A DNA stretch of 64,000 nt from Methylobacterium sp. Leaf125 (GCF_001423085.1 NZ_LMNU01000047.1:797-64796); one strand, 5' to 3'. Counted from the first letter of the stretch, positions 1 to 9,648 are shown. Notes: generated by a model from the sequence alone, not told the origin. Translations and numbers: made by a program.

Positions 1-100
1 CGACCTCTGGTACATCGAGAACCAGAGCCTGCGCCTCGACCTCCAGATCCTCCTGCGCACCGTCCTGGCCGAAATCACCCGCCGCACCAACGCCTTCTAA
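1..100 (+). CDS. Sugar transferase, C-terminal end only (partial)
   Basis: The reading frame is open from the window edge and stops with TAA at 98-100. The visible 32 residues (DLWYIENQSLRLDLQILLRT and onward) match the C-terminal end of bacterial undecaprenyl-phosphate sugar phosphotransferases (WcaJ/ExoY type), where a W-Y-x-E-N-x-S-L-x-L-D segment precedes a final amphipathic helix. Such enzymes load the first sugar onto the lipid carrier for exopolysaccharide synthesis. The catalytic part lies outside the window, so the exact substrate cannot be stated. What is seen is the tail motif; the family assignment is inferred from it. Confidence 0.7.
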   Translation, partial: DLWYIENQSLRLDLQILLRTVLAEITRRTNAF

Positions 101-237
101 CGCAGCTTTTTGGTCTGCAAAGTGAAGCGCGACGGCTCTTCGCGATCACCTGATACCAGTATGTCATTTTAACCGTATTGCGTACTGTCTTCGATGTATT
201 AGGGCAGATCGAAGGTCAAGGCCTCCGATCCGACACT

Positions 238-462
238 CTACGAAGTCAGCGGATTGAAATAATGGAAAATGGGGTGTCTATCCATTTCGAGGATCCCGTG
301 ATCCCGACGGATAGACCAGACGATCAAACCTTTATCCAAAAACTCGCGGGCTACCTGCAGTGCCTCCTCCTCACCTCGAAGAGCAAGGTAGACGTGGGGT
401 GTGATATCCTCCTCGGATAAACCGGTTTCGACTGCTTCGCTCCAATGAACTGTCCAAGACAC
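238..462 (-). CDS. Small hypothetical protein (74 aa)
   Basis: I do not recognise this protein. It starts with GTG at 462, and a strong Shine-Dalgarno (TAGGAG) lies 6 nt upstream, which is the main reason to believe it. The predicted protein is acidic and soluble, with an amphipathic helical stretch (EEEALQVAREFLDKG) followed by a strand-like segment (LIVWSIRR). No signal peptide or membrane segment is visible. An opposing frame covers the same DNA at 178-420 but has no comparable ribosome binding site. The local DNA is less GC-rich than the later housekeeping genes, so it may be an accessory gene. Confidence 0.5.
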   Translation of the reverse strand: MSWTVHWSEAVETGLSEEDITPHVYLALRGEEEALQVAREFLDKGLIVWSIRRDHGILEMDRHPIFHYFNPLTS

Positions 463-837
463 CGCCTGCTCCTACCTTGACCAATTTTTCAGCTGAGCGT
501 TCAGCCGGAGAAATGTGTGAAACATCGTTGCTGACGTTGCTCTAATGGCGCCTCGATGTTCCTTGGTATCGTTAGCAGCGCAAACGATCAATGCGTCTAT
601 CATTGGTTGTTTCCGAACATTGATCACTTACCATGAAGCGCTGAGGTTCTACGGTCGAAAAGATCCGCGCCGAAGGCTGATCGCTCGGCATTTCAGCACG
701 CGGTCTCCCTTGTATTTGCCCATCGCGACAGATCTCTGAAAAAGAGTGGCTGCAGAGACCCAGCGATGGGAACGAATTCATCTCGCAGGATTTGTTGGCT
801 GCATGCGCAATAGGCGTGTCAACGGAAGATGGAATTC
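463..837. other. Intergenic stretch without a convincing gene
   Basis: The stretch is less GC-rich than the window as a whole. Short open frames exist on both strands (545-739 plus, 572-781 minus), but neither has a ribosome binding site, a recognisable motif or protein-like composition. The last ~40 bases hold the ribosome binding site of the following gene (GGAAG at 824-828). It could be decayed accessory DNA; I see no terminal repeats or transposase motif to show this. Confidence 0.4.
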
Positions 838-1131
838 ATGACGAAACTTGCGATCGCTCTGGCCGCCAGCACCCTGCTTGGCGCCATCGGACTGACGTCT
901 GCGTCGGCTGCTCCCGTGATGCCAGCACCTGCCGTTGCGGTTGCTGGTGATCAGGTTGTCGATCAGGTGGCCTTTCGCCGTCACCACCACGGTATGCGCC
1001 ATCACCGTCATCACCGCCGTATGCACCGCATGCCGCGCTCGCGGATGATGAGCGATCCCAATTCCCGTAATCCTTCGCAGCCTGGCTATCAGCAGCAGAA
1101 GGGTAACACATCGGGCGGTCCTCGTTACTGA
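838..1131 (+). CDS. Small exported histidine/arginine-rich protein
   Basis: The protein is 97 aa with a clear Sec signal peptide (MTKLAIALAAS.., cleavage likely after ..TSASA). It is followed by an Ala/Pro/Val linker and then a dense His/Arg/Met cluster (residues ~48-66, RRHHHGMRHHRHHRRMHRM). The C-terminus is polar (S/N/P/Q/G). The ATG at 838 is preferred because GGAAG lies 9 nt upstream; the in-frame ATG at 829 abuts that site. Such His-rich periplasmic peptides often bind Ni, Cu or Zn, but no metal-trafficking neighbour is seen here, so the role is unproven. A perfect hairpin follows at 1165-1197, consistent with a single-gene transcript. Confidence 0.7.
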   Translation: MTKLAIALAASTLLGAIGLTSASAAPVMPAPAVAVAGDQVVDQVAFRRHHHGMRHHRHHRRMHRMPRSRMMSDPNSRNPSQPGYQQQKGNTSGGPRY

Positions 1132-1164
1132 TCGTCGGCTTCAACCGAGACAGCTGGTATGCTT

Positions 1165-1197
1165 GAAGGGCTGACGTTCCACGGACGTCAGCCCTTC
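1165..1197 (+). terminator. Hairpin downstream of the His-rich gene
   Basis: Perfect 13-bp arms (GAAGGGCTGACGT at 1165-1177 and its complement at 1185-1197) with a 7-nt loop, 33 nt after the stop at 1131. There is no real T-tract afterwards (TCTGATG), so its efficiency as a terminator is uncertain. Confidence 0.6.
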
Positions 1198-1291
1198 TCT
1201 GATGCTCCGTCCTTGGAGGCTTTGGGCTTCTCCCCAGGCGAGACGCGTCCCCGTGCTGCTTCTCTGGAGGTCAGTCTGCTAAGCTGGACTC

Positions 1292-4045
1292 ATGTCACAG
1301 CGCATCGCCCGTTCCGTCGCCAAGACCGGCTCCTCCCCTTCGGATTACTCCACCAGTGCGGCCGTCCTCGAAACGGCCGGTGCCACGCCGATGATGGCAC
1401 AGTATATCGAGATCAAGGCCGCCAACACCGATTGCCTACTGTTCTATCGGATGGGCGATTTTTACGAGCTGTTTTTTGAGGATGCGGAGATCGCATCTCG
1501 CGCTCTGGGCATCGTGCTCACCAAGCGGGGTAAACATGGGGGAGCCGACATCCCCATGTGCGGCGTGCCAGTGGATCGCGCTGACGATTACCTCAGTCGT
1601 CTTATCGCCCTTGGTCATCGAGTTGCAGTCTGTGCGCAGACGGAAGATCCGGCCGACGCGAAGAAGCGGGGTCCGAAATCTGTCGTCCGGCGCGAAGTGG
1701 TCCGGCTTGTCACGCCCGGCACAATCACCGAGGATCGGCTCCTCGACCCAACCCGTGCCAACATCCTGCTGGCAATCGCCCGCCGCAAGGTTGGGGAAGC
1801 TGTGTTCGTCTACGGTCTTGCAGCGGTTGACATCTCAACGGGTCGCTTCTCGTTAAGTGAAGTGGCGTCAGGCGAACTGGGCTCCGCAATCGCCCGGCAC
1901 GAGCCGCGCGAGATCGTGCTGTCGGAAACCATTCACACCGATCCGGCGCTCGCCAGGTTGTGGCGAGAATGTTCCGCCCCCGTAACGCCATTGGCGCAGG
2001 CGGAGCTCGAACCGTCCGCCGCCGAACGACGGATCAAGCTGCAATTCGGCGTCTCGACTTTGGAGGGTTTCGGCCAGTTTGGGCGGGCTGAGATCGCGGC
2101 CGCGGGGGCGGCGCTGCTCTACATCGAACGCACCCAGATCGGTGCGCGACCGACGCTTTCGCCGCCGACTCGGGAGAGTTCTGCCGCAACACTCTCCATC
2201 GATGCATCCACTCGCGCCAACCTCGAACTGACCCGAACGCTGGCCGGCGAGCGCAAGGGAAGCTTGCTGGATGCCATTGATCGGACCGTCTCTGCGGGTG
2301 GGGCTCGCCTCCTTGCGGAACACCTCGCCGGCCCTCTGACCGATCTCGACGCCATCCGTCATCGACACGCGGCAGTGGAGTTCCTAGTGGATGACGCGAC
2401 GACCCGAACCGCCTTCCGCGACAGCCTTGCAAGAGCGCCAGACCTTGCCCGGGCCCTCTCACGCCTTGCGCTCGAGCGGGGCGGCCCGCGGGATCTCGCG
2501 GCCCTTCGCGATGGTTTGGACGCGGCGCAGGATCTCTCCGACCGATGCGAAAGCCTAGAACTGCTGCCGGAAGATCTCGCGACCGTAGCGACGTGCCTCG
2601 CAGGCGTAGACCGGGCCCTGGTCTTGGAACTCCGCGCGGCCTTGGCCGACGATCTCCCCCTGAAGCGTCAGGACGGTGGTTTCGTACGTGCGGGTTACGA
2701 CCCCGAGATCGATGAAAGCCGTTTGCTTGGTCAGGACTCCCGAAAGGTCATTGCCGCTCTGCAGGCGCGCTACGCGGAGGAGACTGGCTGTCGCACACTG
2801 CGAATTAAGCACAACAACATGCTCGGCTACTACATCGAGGTACCGCAAGGGGTAGGCGAGGCCTGCCTGAAGGGCGTGATGCGTGAAACCTTCATCCATC
2901 GTCAGACGATGGTGGATGCGATGCGCTTTACCAGTGTCGAACTCGGCCAGCTCGAAAGCCGGATCTCGGGTGCGTCCGATCGGGCGTTGGCCCTGGAGAG
3001 CGCTGTCTTCGATGCCCTCGCGCGGCAAGTCCTGATGCAGGCCACCGCCATTGCGGAAGTGGCCGATGCGCTTGCAAGACTCGATGTGGCCACCTCGCAC
3101 GCCGAACTCGCAGTCGAGCGCGATTGGCGCCGACCTCTGGTCGACGAAAGCTACGCCTTCATGGTGGAGGGAGGACGCCATCCGGTGGTGGAAGCCGCAC
3201 TCCTCCGCTCCGGCGCTCCGTTCATCGCCAACGATTGTGATCTGTCGGGGGAGGGGCGTGGGCGCATCCGTCTCGTCACGGGTCCCAATATGGGTGGCAA
3301 GTCGACCTTTCTGCGTCAGAACGCGCTGATCGCCGTTCTGGCGCAGATCGGCGCGTTTGTGCCGGCGGCCCGCGCACGCCTCGGCATCGTCGACCGGCTG
3401 TTCTCCCGTGTCGGTGCGGCTGACGACCTCGCACGTGGGCAATCGACTTTTATGGTTGAGATGGTCGAAACCGCGGCGATCCTGAATCAGGCGTCCCGTC
3501 GTTCCCTGGTGATCTTGGACGAGATCGGCCGCGGCACCGCCACCTTCGATGGTCTCTCCATCGCCTGGGCCTGCCTGGAGTACCTGCACGAGCAGAACGG
3601 CTGCCGTGCTTTGTTCGCGACCCACTTTCATGAACTCACGGCCCTCGGACAGCGCCTTTCCCATCTCGACAACGCGACCCTCCGGGTGGCCGAGCACAAG
3701 GGAGAGGTCGTGTTTCTGCATGAAGTGGTGCCGGGTGTGGCGGAGCGCTCCTATGGGTTACAGGTGGCTCGGCTCGCAGGTCTTCCGGCCGGCGTCATCG
3801 CCCGTGCGGGTTCGATCCTGAAGCATCTCGAGAAAGCCGAGCGCGACCGACCCGCCCGACCCCGCATTGACGACTTGCCGCTCTTTGCCAATCTAGCGCC
3901 GCCGCAAATAACGGAGCCCTTCGCCAAGACGCCCGACGATGCCCTGCGCATCGCCCTCGAAGCAATCGATCCGGATGCGCTGACACCACGGGAGGCGTTA
4001 GAGGCCCTGTACAAGCTCAAGGCCGTTGGCAGCCAGAGCCATTAA
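1292..4045 (+). CDS. mutS: DNA mismatch repair ATPase MutS
   Basis: The protein is 917 aa. It recognises mispaired and looped-out bases and starts methyl-independent mismatch repair with MutL. The N-terminal mismatch-reading motif (GDFYE, residues ~55-59) follows a ~40-residue extension, as is usual in alphaproteobacterial MutS. Connector, lever and clamp regions fill the middle. The C-terminal ABC ATPase has Walker [10 protein letters not shown] (~664-672) and Walker [10 protein letters not shown] (~740-748), followed by ATHFHEL. Length and motif order are those of a complete bacterial MutS. The gene stands alone, convergent with the protease gene to its right. Many third positions here end in T or A, so the gene looks less GC-biased than genes beyond ~10 kb. 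Confidence 0.98.
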   Translation: MSQRIARSVAKTGSSPSDYSTSAAVLETAGATPMMAQYIEIKAANTDCLLFYRMGDFYELFFEDAEIASRALGIVLTKRGKHGGADIPMCGVPVDRADDYLSRLIALGHRVAVCAQTEDPADAKKRGPKSVVRREVVRLVTPGTITEDRLLDPTRANILLAIARRKVGEAVFVYGLAAVDISTGRFSLSEVASGELGSAIARHEPREIVLSETIHTDPALARLWRECSAPVTPLAQAELEPSAAERRIKLQFGVSTLEGFGQFGRAEIAAAGAALLYIERTQIGARPTLSPPTRESSAATLSIDASTRANLELTRTLAGERKGSLLDAIDRTVSAGGARLLAEHLAGPLTDLDAIRHRHAAVEFLVDDATTRTAFRDSLARAPDLARALSRLALERGGPRDLAALRDGLDAAQDLSDRCESLELLPEDLATVATCLAGVDRALVLELRAALADDLPLKRQDGGFVRAGYDPEIDESRLLGQDSRKVIAALQARYAEETGCRTLRIKHNNMLGYYIEVPQGVGEACLKGVMRETFIHRQTMVDAMRFTSVELGQLESRISGASDRALALESAVFDALARQVLMQATAIAEVADALARLDVATSHAELAVERDWRRPLVDESYAFMVEGGRHPVVEAALLRSGAPFIANDCDLSGEGRGRIRLVTGPNMGGKSTFLRQNALIAVLAQIGAFVPAARARLGIVDRLFSRVGAADDLARGQSTFMVEMVETAAILNQASRRSLVILDEIGRGTATFDGLSIAWACLEYLHEQNGCRALFATHFHELTALGQRLSHLDNATLRVAEHKGEVVFLHEVVPGVAERSYGLQVARLAGLPAGVIARAGSILKHLEKAERDRPARPRIDDLPLFANLAPPQITEPFAKTPDDALRIALEAIDPDALTPREALEALYKLKAVGSQSH

Positions 4046-4143
4046 GTGTGTCTCGAGTGGCTCTTGGTAAAGCGCCGTCGACTCCGCTCACGGGCGGGTC
4101 CCGCCCCTCGAGACCTGGGCCTGGATCGAGACCGTCAGCAAAG

Positions 4144-4671
4144 TCACCCACGTAGGGTGAGGCGGCCGCTATTCATATTGAACTCGTTCAAGCGCTTCAG
4201 AAAGGACATGCCAAGGAGGCTGGTGGACAGGCGTCCGCGAGGCATGACCATGCCGTTGACGCCCTGAACGGTGATGGTGCCAATCCGTATTTCCGGTATG
4301 CGCACCAACGCCGCTAGGATCGTGCCGTTGGCAGTCTGGATCGGTACGCGGAAATCGCGTTCGCCGACCCGCAGGCCTGCGCGCTCCGCGTCCTCGTAGG
4401 TGAAGGCGCAGGCTGTCGCACCGGTATCGATCAACATGTGCAGACGCTTGCCGTCGATCACCGCATCTGTGGAGTAATGTCCCTGCGCGTCCGCAAAGAG
4501 GGTTAGGGTACTCTGGCCGCTCCGCACGACTGTGGGCACGGCGCGCTCACCCAACTGCGTGGCGATGGTTGCGTTCTGCGCGGCCGGACGTTGAAATCGC
4601 TCCGCTAGCCCGATGCCCCAGATCGCGGCCGCTGCCGTCACCCCGAGCGCCCATACGATCGGTCGCGTCAT
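4144..4671 (-). CDS. Membrane-anchored retropepsin-like aspartic protease (TIGR02281 type)
   Basis: The protein is 175 aa. One N-terminal transmembrane or signal segment (MTRPIVWALGVTAAAAIWGIG) is followed by a clan AA protease domain with the single-lobe catalytic motif LIDTGATACAF (Asp at ~82). A later hydrophobic-GMSFL motif (LLGMSFLKRL) is typical of this family near the C-terminus. Enzymes of this type act as homodimers, presumably in the periplasm; the substrate is unknown. The start at 4671 is chosen over the upstream ATG at 4713 because AAGGAAGGGG lies just before it. The gene is convergent with mutS. Confidence 0.85.
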   Translation of the reverse strand: MTRPIVWALGVTAAAAIWGIGLAERFQRPAAQNATIATQLGERAVPTVVRSGQSTLTLFADAQGHYSTDAVIDGKRLHMLIDTGATACAFTYEDAERAGLRVGERDFRVPIQTANGTILAALVRIPEIRIGTITVQGVNGMVMPRGRLSTSLLGMSFLKRLNEFNMNSGRLTLRG

Positions 4672-4929
4672 CACACCCCTTCCTTTGTCGATGCGGAAGT
4701 TTAAGGCAGCCAAGGTAAACGAGCTGTCGGCGGGAGGTCAGGAATTTCCGGGTGATCGACTGTGACCAAGGTTCATGGTTTCGAAATCGCTGTCGGTTCA
4801 AGCGATAAGGTAGCGCTTCTCCACCTTGCTTGCTTCATCCCCGGAAGGCAGAGACGGCGGATCAAAGATCTTTCGCCCAGTGTCGACAAGTCAGTCAGCA
4901 CATATTGCCTGTGCCGCCCTGCAAAATGG

Positions 4930-5226
4930 CTACGCGTCCTGCAGAAACCAGCGACCCGCGTCTACCAGTGAGGTCCCCCGAATACACTTAGCTTCCGCGT
5001 CGAGTTGGACCTCTGAGATCCCGATACTCCAACTATCAAGATTCGGCGTGGTGGTCGTTCGAGCGGGGGCCATATACTGCCACAGGGCGATAATGGTGGG
5101 CGCCTCGTCGCAACCATCACCATCGATAACGCGGACCGACATTTCGACCTGCTCGCCCAGCGAAGCGTCGCGTCGTATTGCGCCCCAAGGCACATTGACC
5201 TGATCAATATCGGTTATCGAAAGCAT
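4930..5226 (-). CDS. Hypothetical protein (98 aa)
   Basis: I do not recognise this protein. The frame from ATG 5226 gives a soluble, acidic product with alternating hydrophobic and polar residues (SVRVIDGDGCDEAPTIIALW, then WSIGISEVQLDAEAKCI), compatible with a small beta-rich domain. No ribosome binding site of note precedes the ATG, and the open frame continues upstream to 5568, where it becomes Arg-rich and overlaps the exported gene on the other strand. That upstream part is probably not coding. The gene is kept because residue composition in the last 98 codons looks protein-like. Confidence 0.4.
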   Translation of the reverse strand: MLSITDIDQVNVPWGAIRRDASLGEQVEMSVRVIDGDGCDEAPTIIALWQYMAPARTTTTPNLDSWSIGISEVQLDAEAKCIRGTSLVDAGRWFLQDA

Positions 5227-5304
5227 TTGTTTGAACGATGGTGCGGTGCAAATATATTCCAGTGACTGAACGGGGCATGTGTCCCGGAAAAAAGGATAGA
5301 TTGA

Positions 5305-5532
5305 ATGACCACTCGCACCTTCATTCTCGCTATGCTTACGACGGCGAGCCTGGCTAATACGGCGCTGGCGGATGATCGCACTTTCCTCACTCCACCGCTG
5401 TATCGTGAGCAAGCCCGCGCAATGGCTACCGTGCGTCCCGCGTCGGAACTGACGACGACGCCCTCCCTGGCTCCTCGCGCGCCTACCACCCGGCGGGTCG
5501 TTGCCGAGACTGCCGACGCATCCGTTCGCTAA
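5305..5532 (+). CDS. Small exported protein of unknown function (75 aa)
   Basis: A signal peptide is evident (MTTRTFILAMLTTASLANTALA, probably cut before DDRTF). The mature part of ~53 residues is rich in Thr, Ala, Pro and Arg and has no recognised domain. AAGGA lies about 8-9 nt before the ATG. An inverted-repeat terminator follows 40 nt downstream at 5572-5605, so it is probably transcribed alone. It may be one of the many short periplasmic proteins of Methylobacterium; no function can be read from the sequence. Confidence 0.6.
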   Translation: MTTRTFILAMLTTASLANTALADDRTFLTPPLYREQARAMATVRPASELTTTPSLAPRAPTTRRVVAETADASVR

Positions 5533-5571
5533 ACGGATGCACGGTGCATCAGAACAGCGTTTCTCCAACCT

Positions 5572-5605
5572 CGCTCCAATGGGACATCTCCCATTGGAGC
5601 GTTTT
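5572..5605 (+). terminator. Rho-independent terminator
   Basis: Perfect 12-bp arms (CGCTCCAATGGG at 5572-5583, complement at 5590-5601) with a 6-nt loop and a TTTT run at 5602-5605. It follows the small exported gene ending at 5532. Confidence 0.85.
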
Positions 5606-5909
5606 CGTCAGTGCATTGGCTTACATCTCAAGCTCTCTGGGCCTCTCCAATCTGAATAACTTCGATAGGTTAAGGCAGTCTGCTCGAGCCCCAGGCCGGT
5701 CTTGCCGAACTCTATGCTGGGACATCGTCTCTCCGCCATCGATCCACAACGCCGCTCAGGATGCGATCAGCGCGGGGTGGTTCGCTCAACCCGAAATGAC
5801 ATGGTCCGGTCGACGCTTCGGTTGCGCCGCGCGGTACTTGCGGGTATAGGCCGCCCCAGCGCCCGCCAGACACCCTTGGAGGCACGGGCGCTTCGGGGAT
5901 CGGGGTTGG
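5606..5909. other. Non-coding stretch upstream of rplY, probably holding its promoter and leader
   Basis: No convincing gene is seen. The distal part can fold: GCGCCCG at 5859-5865 pairs perfectly with CGGGCGC at 5885-5891, with an inner CCA/TGG pairing. Just downstream is a terminator-like hairpin at 5910-5932. This arrangement is compatible with a structured leader or a small RNA in front of rplY. Confidence 0.4.
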
Positions 5910-5932
5910 GCCGTCCGTTTTGGACGGCTTTT
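5910..5932 (+). terminator. Terminator-like hairpin 40 nt before rplY (possible attenuator)
   Basis: GCCGTCC at 5910-5916 pairs with GGACGGC at 5922-5928 around a 5-nt loop, directly followed by TTTT. It lies between any upstream promoter and the rplY ribosome binding site. It therefore either ends a short leader or small RNA, or controls read-through into rplY. Confidence 0.6.
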
Positions 5933-5972
5933 CGCGTTTCCCCGGCGTTCTCATTTTTAAAAGGATCACGCC

Positions 5973-6665
5973 ATGAGCGCAGTCAAGACGCTTGAGGCCG
6001 TGGCACGCGACCGGGTCGGCAAGGGGGCCGCCCGGGCCGTTCGTCGCCAGGGTCAAGTTCCCGCCGTCATCTACGGAGGCGGTCAGGCGCCGCAGTCCAT
6101 CGCCATCGACCTCGTCCGTGTCCGTACGCTGATCTACGCCGGTGGCTTCAAGACCACCCTTTTCGAGATCATTGCCGGTGGCAAGAAGACCCGGGCGATT
6201 CCGCGCGACTTCCACCTGGATCCGGTGTCCGGCGTGCCGATCCACGTTGACTTCCTGCGGGTCGTCGCCGGCCAGTCGATCACGGTCGAGGTCCCGGTGC
6301 ATTTCCTGAACGAGGATGCGGCCCCCGGCATCAAGCAGAAGGGCGGCACGCTCAATGTCGTGCTTCACACCCTTGCCCTCGAGGTTGCGCCCGACGCGAT
6401 CCCGGATGCCATCGAGATCGACCTCGCCGGTCGCGAGATCGGAGATGCGATTCACATCACCGACGTGAAGCTTCCGTCCGGCGCCACCTTCACGGGTGAG
6501 CCCGACGCCACCGTCGCTAACATCGTGCCGCCGACCGTGCTCGGCGCAGAGGTCGAAGCCGAGGAGGCCGCGATTGCCGAGGCGCAGTCCGCGGAGGCCG
6601 CCGAGGAGAAGGCCGAGGAAGAGGCTTCCGAGGAAGCCGCCGAGGACGAGAAGAAGGAGGATTGA
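5973..6665 (+). CDS. rplY: 50S ribosomal protein L25 / general stress protein Ctc family
   Basis: The protein is 230 aa and binds 5S rRNA in the large ribosomal subunit. The long (CTC/TL5) form is present: an L25-like N-terminal domain (residues ~1-95, with VPAVIYGGG), a beta domain (~96-190, with HVDFLRV and [13 protein letters not shown]), and an acidic Ala/Glu tail ending in EDEKKED. AAAGGA precedes the ATG at good spacing. The gene leads into pth and ychF on the same strand, the usual partners. The leader hairpin at 5910-5932 suggests regulation by premature termination. The tail is low-complexity and probably disordered. Confidence 0.96.
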   Translation: MSAVKTLEAVARDRVGKGAARAVRRQGQVPAVIYGGGQAPQSIAIDLVRVRTLIYAGGFKTTLFEIIAGGKKTRAIPRDFHLDPVSGVPIHVDFLRVVAGQSITVEVPVHFLNEDAAPGIKQKGGTLNVVLHTLALEVAPDAIPDAIEIDLAGREIGDAIHITDVKLPSGATFTGEPDATVANIVPPTVLGAEVEAEEAAIAEAQSAEAAEEKAEEEASEEAAEDEKKED

Positions 6666-6790
6666 GGCCGGGGCGCAAGCCCTGTCTCAGCTCAACCCTT
6701 CGGGTGCCCCGGCCATCAGGCTGGGGCATCTCCGTTTTCAGGACCGCGCTCGGCGGCCCCATAAAAATCCTGTCTGGATCGTTTCGCGCC

Positions 6791-7399
6791 ATGCGCCTGA
6801 TCGTCGGCCTCGGCAATCCCGGCTCCCGCTATGCCAAGAACCGTCACAATATCGGCTTCCTCGCCGTCGACGAGATTGCGCGCGTGCATCGCGCTGGGCC
6901 GTGGCGTCGCAAATTCCAGGGGGAGATCGCCGAGGTGGCTCTCGGTACCGAACGGGCTATCCTGCTGAAGCCGCAGACTTTCATGAATGAATCCGGGCGT
7001 GCGGTGCAGGAAGCGCAGCGCTTCTACAAAATCGCATTGTCCGACGTAATCGTGTTGCACGACGAACTGGATCTCGCCCCAGCCAAGCTGCGCGTAAAGT
7101 CGGGAGGCGGCAATGCCGGTCATAACGGCCTTCGCTCGATCACGGCGCAATGCGGCAACGATTATCGTCGGGTTCGTCTTGGTATCGGGCATCCGGGGGA
7201 CAAAGCCCTGGTTCACGCTTATGTGCTGAACGATTTTGGCAAAGGTGAAGAGGGCTGGGTCGACGATCTGTGCCGCGCCATCGCCGACTATGCGCCGCTG
7301 TTGGCGATCGGCGAAGATGCGAGCTTCCAGAACAAGGTCCACCTGGCCATGGCAGGGCGCGGCTGGGATGACGTCAAGCAAGTCAACGCGCGCGATTGA
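6791..7399 (+). CDS. pth: Peptidyl-tRNA hydrolase
   Basis: The protein is 202 aa. It releases tRNA from peptidyl-tRNA that drops off the ribosome. It opens with the family signature [11 protein letters not shown] and has the catalytic His at residue 19 (NRHNIGF), the MNESG loop and the DELDL acidic motif. It continues through [13 protein letters not shown] and RVRLGIGHP. The frame is open back to 6662, but the ATG at 6791 gives the exact family N-terminus, so that start is chosen. It follows rplY by 125 nt and precedes ychF by 67 nt; the three are likely one transcript. Confidence 0.97.
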   Translation: MRLIVGLGNPGSRYAKNRHNIGFLAVDEIARVHRAGPWRRKFQGEIAEVALGTERAILLKPQTFMNESGRAVQEAQRFYKIALSDVIVLHDELDLAPAKLRVKSGGGNAGHNGLRSITAQCGNDYRRVRLGIGHPGDKALVHAYVLNDFGKGEEGWVDDLCRAIADYAPLLAIGEDASFQNKVHLAMAGRGWDDVKQVNARD

Positions 7400-7466
7400 C
7401 CGCGGCGGTGACATCGGATTTCACGCGGGCAGGCTTTGCGCAGACCCGCGAACAGACAGGTGACCC

Positions 7467-8564
7467 ATGGGCTTCAAATGCGGCATCGTCGGCCTGCCGA
7501 ATGTTGGCAAGTCAACTCTCTTCAATGCACTGACGCAGACAGCGGCCGCGCAGGCGGCGAACTACCCGTTCTGCACCATCGAGCCGAATGTCGGCGAGGT
7601 GGCGGTGCCGGATCCGCGCCTGGACGATCTCGCCAAAATCGCTGCATCGAAGGAAATTATTCCGACCCGGCTCACCTTCGTGGATATTGCCGGTCTCGTG
7701 CGCGGCGCTTCGAAGGGCGAAGGGCTTGGGAACCAGTTCCTCGCCAATATCCGGGAGGTGGATGCCATCGCGCACGTGGTGCGCTGCTTCACCGACGGTG
7801 ATGTGACCCATGTTGAGGGCAAGGTCGACCCGGCCGCCGACATCGAAACGATCGAGACCGAGCTGATGCTCGCCGACCTCGATAGCCTCGAGAAGCGCGT
7901 CATCGCTCTAGAGAAGAAGGCCAAGGGCGCCGACAAGGAGGCCAAAGAAATCCTCGACCTCGTCCAGCGCGCCTTGCCGCTGCTGCGCGAGGGCAAGCCT
8001 GCGCGCTTGGTGCAGCGCAAGCCCGACGAGGAGCGTCTGTTTCAGAGCCTCGGCCTGATGACGGCGAAACCGGTGCTTTACGTCTGCAACGTCGACGAGG
8101 GCGATGCCGACAAGGGCAACGCCTACTCGGACACCGTGATGGACCGCGCCAAGGTGGAGGGCGCCAAGGCCGTGGTGGTCTCCGCCAAGATCGAGAGCGA
8201 AATCGCCGTGATGCCCCTGGGCGACCAGGGCGATTTCCTTGAGGCTGTCGGCCTCGCCGAGCCTGGCTTGAACCGCGTCATCCGCGCCGGATACGAACTC
8301 CTCGGCCTCATCACCTATTTCACGGTCGGTCCCAAGGAAGCGCGCGCCTGGACCATCGAGAAGGGGACGCGGGCGCCCGCCGCCGCCGGCGTGATCCACA
8401 CGGACTTTGAGAAGGGCTTCATCCGCGCCGAGACCATCGCCTTCCACGATTACACGAGTCTGAAGGGCGAGGCCGGCGCTAAGGAGGCTGGCAAGTTCCG
8501 TCTCGAGGGTAAGGAGTACGTGGTGCAGGACGGCGACGTGCTGCATTTCCGCTTCGCCAACTGA
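7467..8564 (+). CDS. ychF: Redox-responsive P-loop ATPase YchF/OLA1
   Basis: The protein is 365 aa. It is an Obg-family translation-factor ATPase that binds the ribosome and is linked to oxidative-stress responses. G1 is GLPNVGKST (residues 9-17) and G3 is [17 protein letters not shown]. The G4 position reads NVDE (~208-211) instead of NKxD, the change that gives this subfamily ATP rather than GTP preference. A coiled-coil insert (~130-170) and a C-terminal TGS domain ending [11 protein letters not shown] complete the usual layout. It is co-directional with rplY and pth, an arrangement common in bacteria. Confidence 0.97.
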   Translation: MGFKCGIVGLPNVGKSTLFNALTQTAAAQAANYPFCTIEPNVGEVAVPDPRLDDLAKIAASKEIIPTRLTFVDIAGLVRGASKGEGLGNQFLANIREVDAIAHVVRCFTDGDVTHVEGKVDPAADIETIETELMLADLDSLEKRVIALEKKAKGADKEAKEILDLVQRALPLLREGKPARLVQRKPDEERLFQSLGLMTAKPVLYVCNVDEGDADKGNAYSDTVMDRAKVEGAKAVVVSAKIESEIAVMPLGDQGDFLEAVGLAEPGLNRVIRAGYELLGLITYFTVGPKEARAWTIEKGTRAPAAAGVIHTDFEKGFIRAETIAFHDYTSLKGEAGAKEAGKFRLEGKEYVVQDGDVLHFRFAN

Positions 8565-8648
8565 TCCGACATGGGTCGGTGCGGCGTTGCTCCCGCAGCG
8601 CCGGGCCTTTCCCCGGCGCGTTGAACCCCAGTGCCTGAAAGGACCCGG

Positions 8649-9644
8649 ATGACCGGCATCGCCTTCGAGGACTTTACGCCCGGTACGGTGATCGAAGGTG
8701 GCCCGGTGACGGTGACGGAAGCCGAGATGATCGCCTTCGCGCGTGAATTCGACCCACAGCCGTTCCACCTCGACCCGGAGGCCGCAAAGACGACGTTCGT
8801 CGGTCAGCTGATTGGCTCCGGCTGGCAGACCGCCGGCTTCGGGATGCGCCTCCTGCAGCAACATGTCTTCCGCGGTGCCACCTCGATGGGGTCGCCCGGG
8901 ATCAACGAGCTGCGCTGGCTGCGGCCGGTCCTGCCGGGCGACCGGCTGAGCATCTCGGTCCGGGTCGATACTTGCCGGGCCTCGAACACCAAGCCGGATC
9001 GCGGCTTCGTCGGTTTCGCCATGACCGTCCTGAACAGGGATGGTGAGAGCGTGCTGACCCAGATCTTTACGGTGATGTTTCCGCGCCGCGGTGCAGCGTC
9101 TCTGCCGCCGCGGACCGTAGTTCCGGCGGACGCGCCACCGCTCAGGGAGCCCCACGACGCCGAGCAACTCCACTTCCTCGAAGCGGCTCCCATCGGTGCG
9201 GTGCGCGACCTCGGCGGCCACCAGTTCACGCCTGAAACCGTCATGGCTTTCGCCCGAGCCTACGATCCGCAGGCGTTCCATCTCGATCCCGAAGCCGCCC
9301 GCCAGACCCATTTCGGGGCGCTCTGCGCGTCCGGCTGGCACACGGCCGCTGCTTGGATGAAGCGGCTCCACATCACCCGCGCCCGCGACCTTGCCCATAC
9401 GGCGAAGACCGGTCCGGTCCCGCAACTCGGTCCATCGCCGGGCTTTCGCGATATGCGGTGGCTGGCACCGGTCTATGCCGGCGACACGATCCGATACAGC
9501 TGCACCCTGATCGACAAGCGCGAGACCGCGTCGCGTCCCGGCTGGGGCCTCGCAACCCACCAGAACACCGGTCTGAACCAGCGCGGCGAGAAGGTCTTCG
9601 CCTTCACCGGCTCGGTGTTCTGGCAATGGGCGCCCGGCGCCTGA
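8649..9644 (+). CDS. MaoC-like protein with two hotdog domains
   Basis: The protein is 331 aa built from two tandem MaoC-type hotdog repeats. Each half carries the hydratase-type motif (FDPQPFHLDPEAA near residue 35, YDPQAFHLDPEAA near 205), followed by GSGWQTAGFGMRL in the first half and ASGWHTAAAWMKR in the second. It is therefore an internal duplication with both catalytic loops kept. Such proteins usually act as (R)-specific enoyl-CoA hydratases; the substrate is unknown. It does not look like mesaconyl-CoA hydratase of the ethylmalonyl-CoA pathway as I recall that sequence. The ATG at 8649 is preferred over GTG 8631 because AAAGGA lies 5-6 nt upstream. It ends 4 nt from the convergent mtnA. 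Confidence 0.85.
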   Translation: MTGIAFEDFTPGTVIEGGPVTVTEAEMIAFAREFDPQPFHLDPEAAKTTFVGQLIGSGWQTAGFGMRLLQQHVFRGATSMGSPGINELRWLRPVLPGDRLSISVRVDTCRASNTKPDRGFVGFAMTVLNRDGESVLTQIFTVMFPRRGAASLPPRTVVPADAPPLREPHDAEQLHFLEAAPIGAVRDLGGHQFTPETVMAFARAYDPQAFHLDPEAARQTHFGALCASGWHTAAAWMKRLHITRARDLAHTAKTGPVPQLGPSPGFRDMRWLAPVYAGDTIRYSCTLIDKRETASRPGWGLATHQNTGLNQRGEKVFAFTGSVFWQWAPGA

Positions 9645-9648
9645 CGCG

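Noticed and set aside
178-420. An 80-codon plus-strand frame near the window start
   Set aside because: The opposing frame at 238-462 has a much better ribosome binding site and a more protein-like composition.
463-837. A transposase remnant in the AT-richer intergenic stretch
   Set aside because: No terminal inverted repeats, DDE-type motif or recognisable fragment was found on either strand.
4930-5568. The full 212-codon minus-strand frame as one protein
   Set aside because: The upstream 114 codons are Arg/Gly-rich and lie opposite a well-supported exported gene; only the last 98 codons look coding.
8649-9644. Calling the double-hotdog protein mesaconyl-CoA hydratase of the ethylmalonyl-CoA pathway
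   Set aside because: Its N-terminus and motif pattern do not match that enzyme as I recall it, and it is 44 kb from ccr/meaA; only the general MaoC family is supported.
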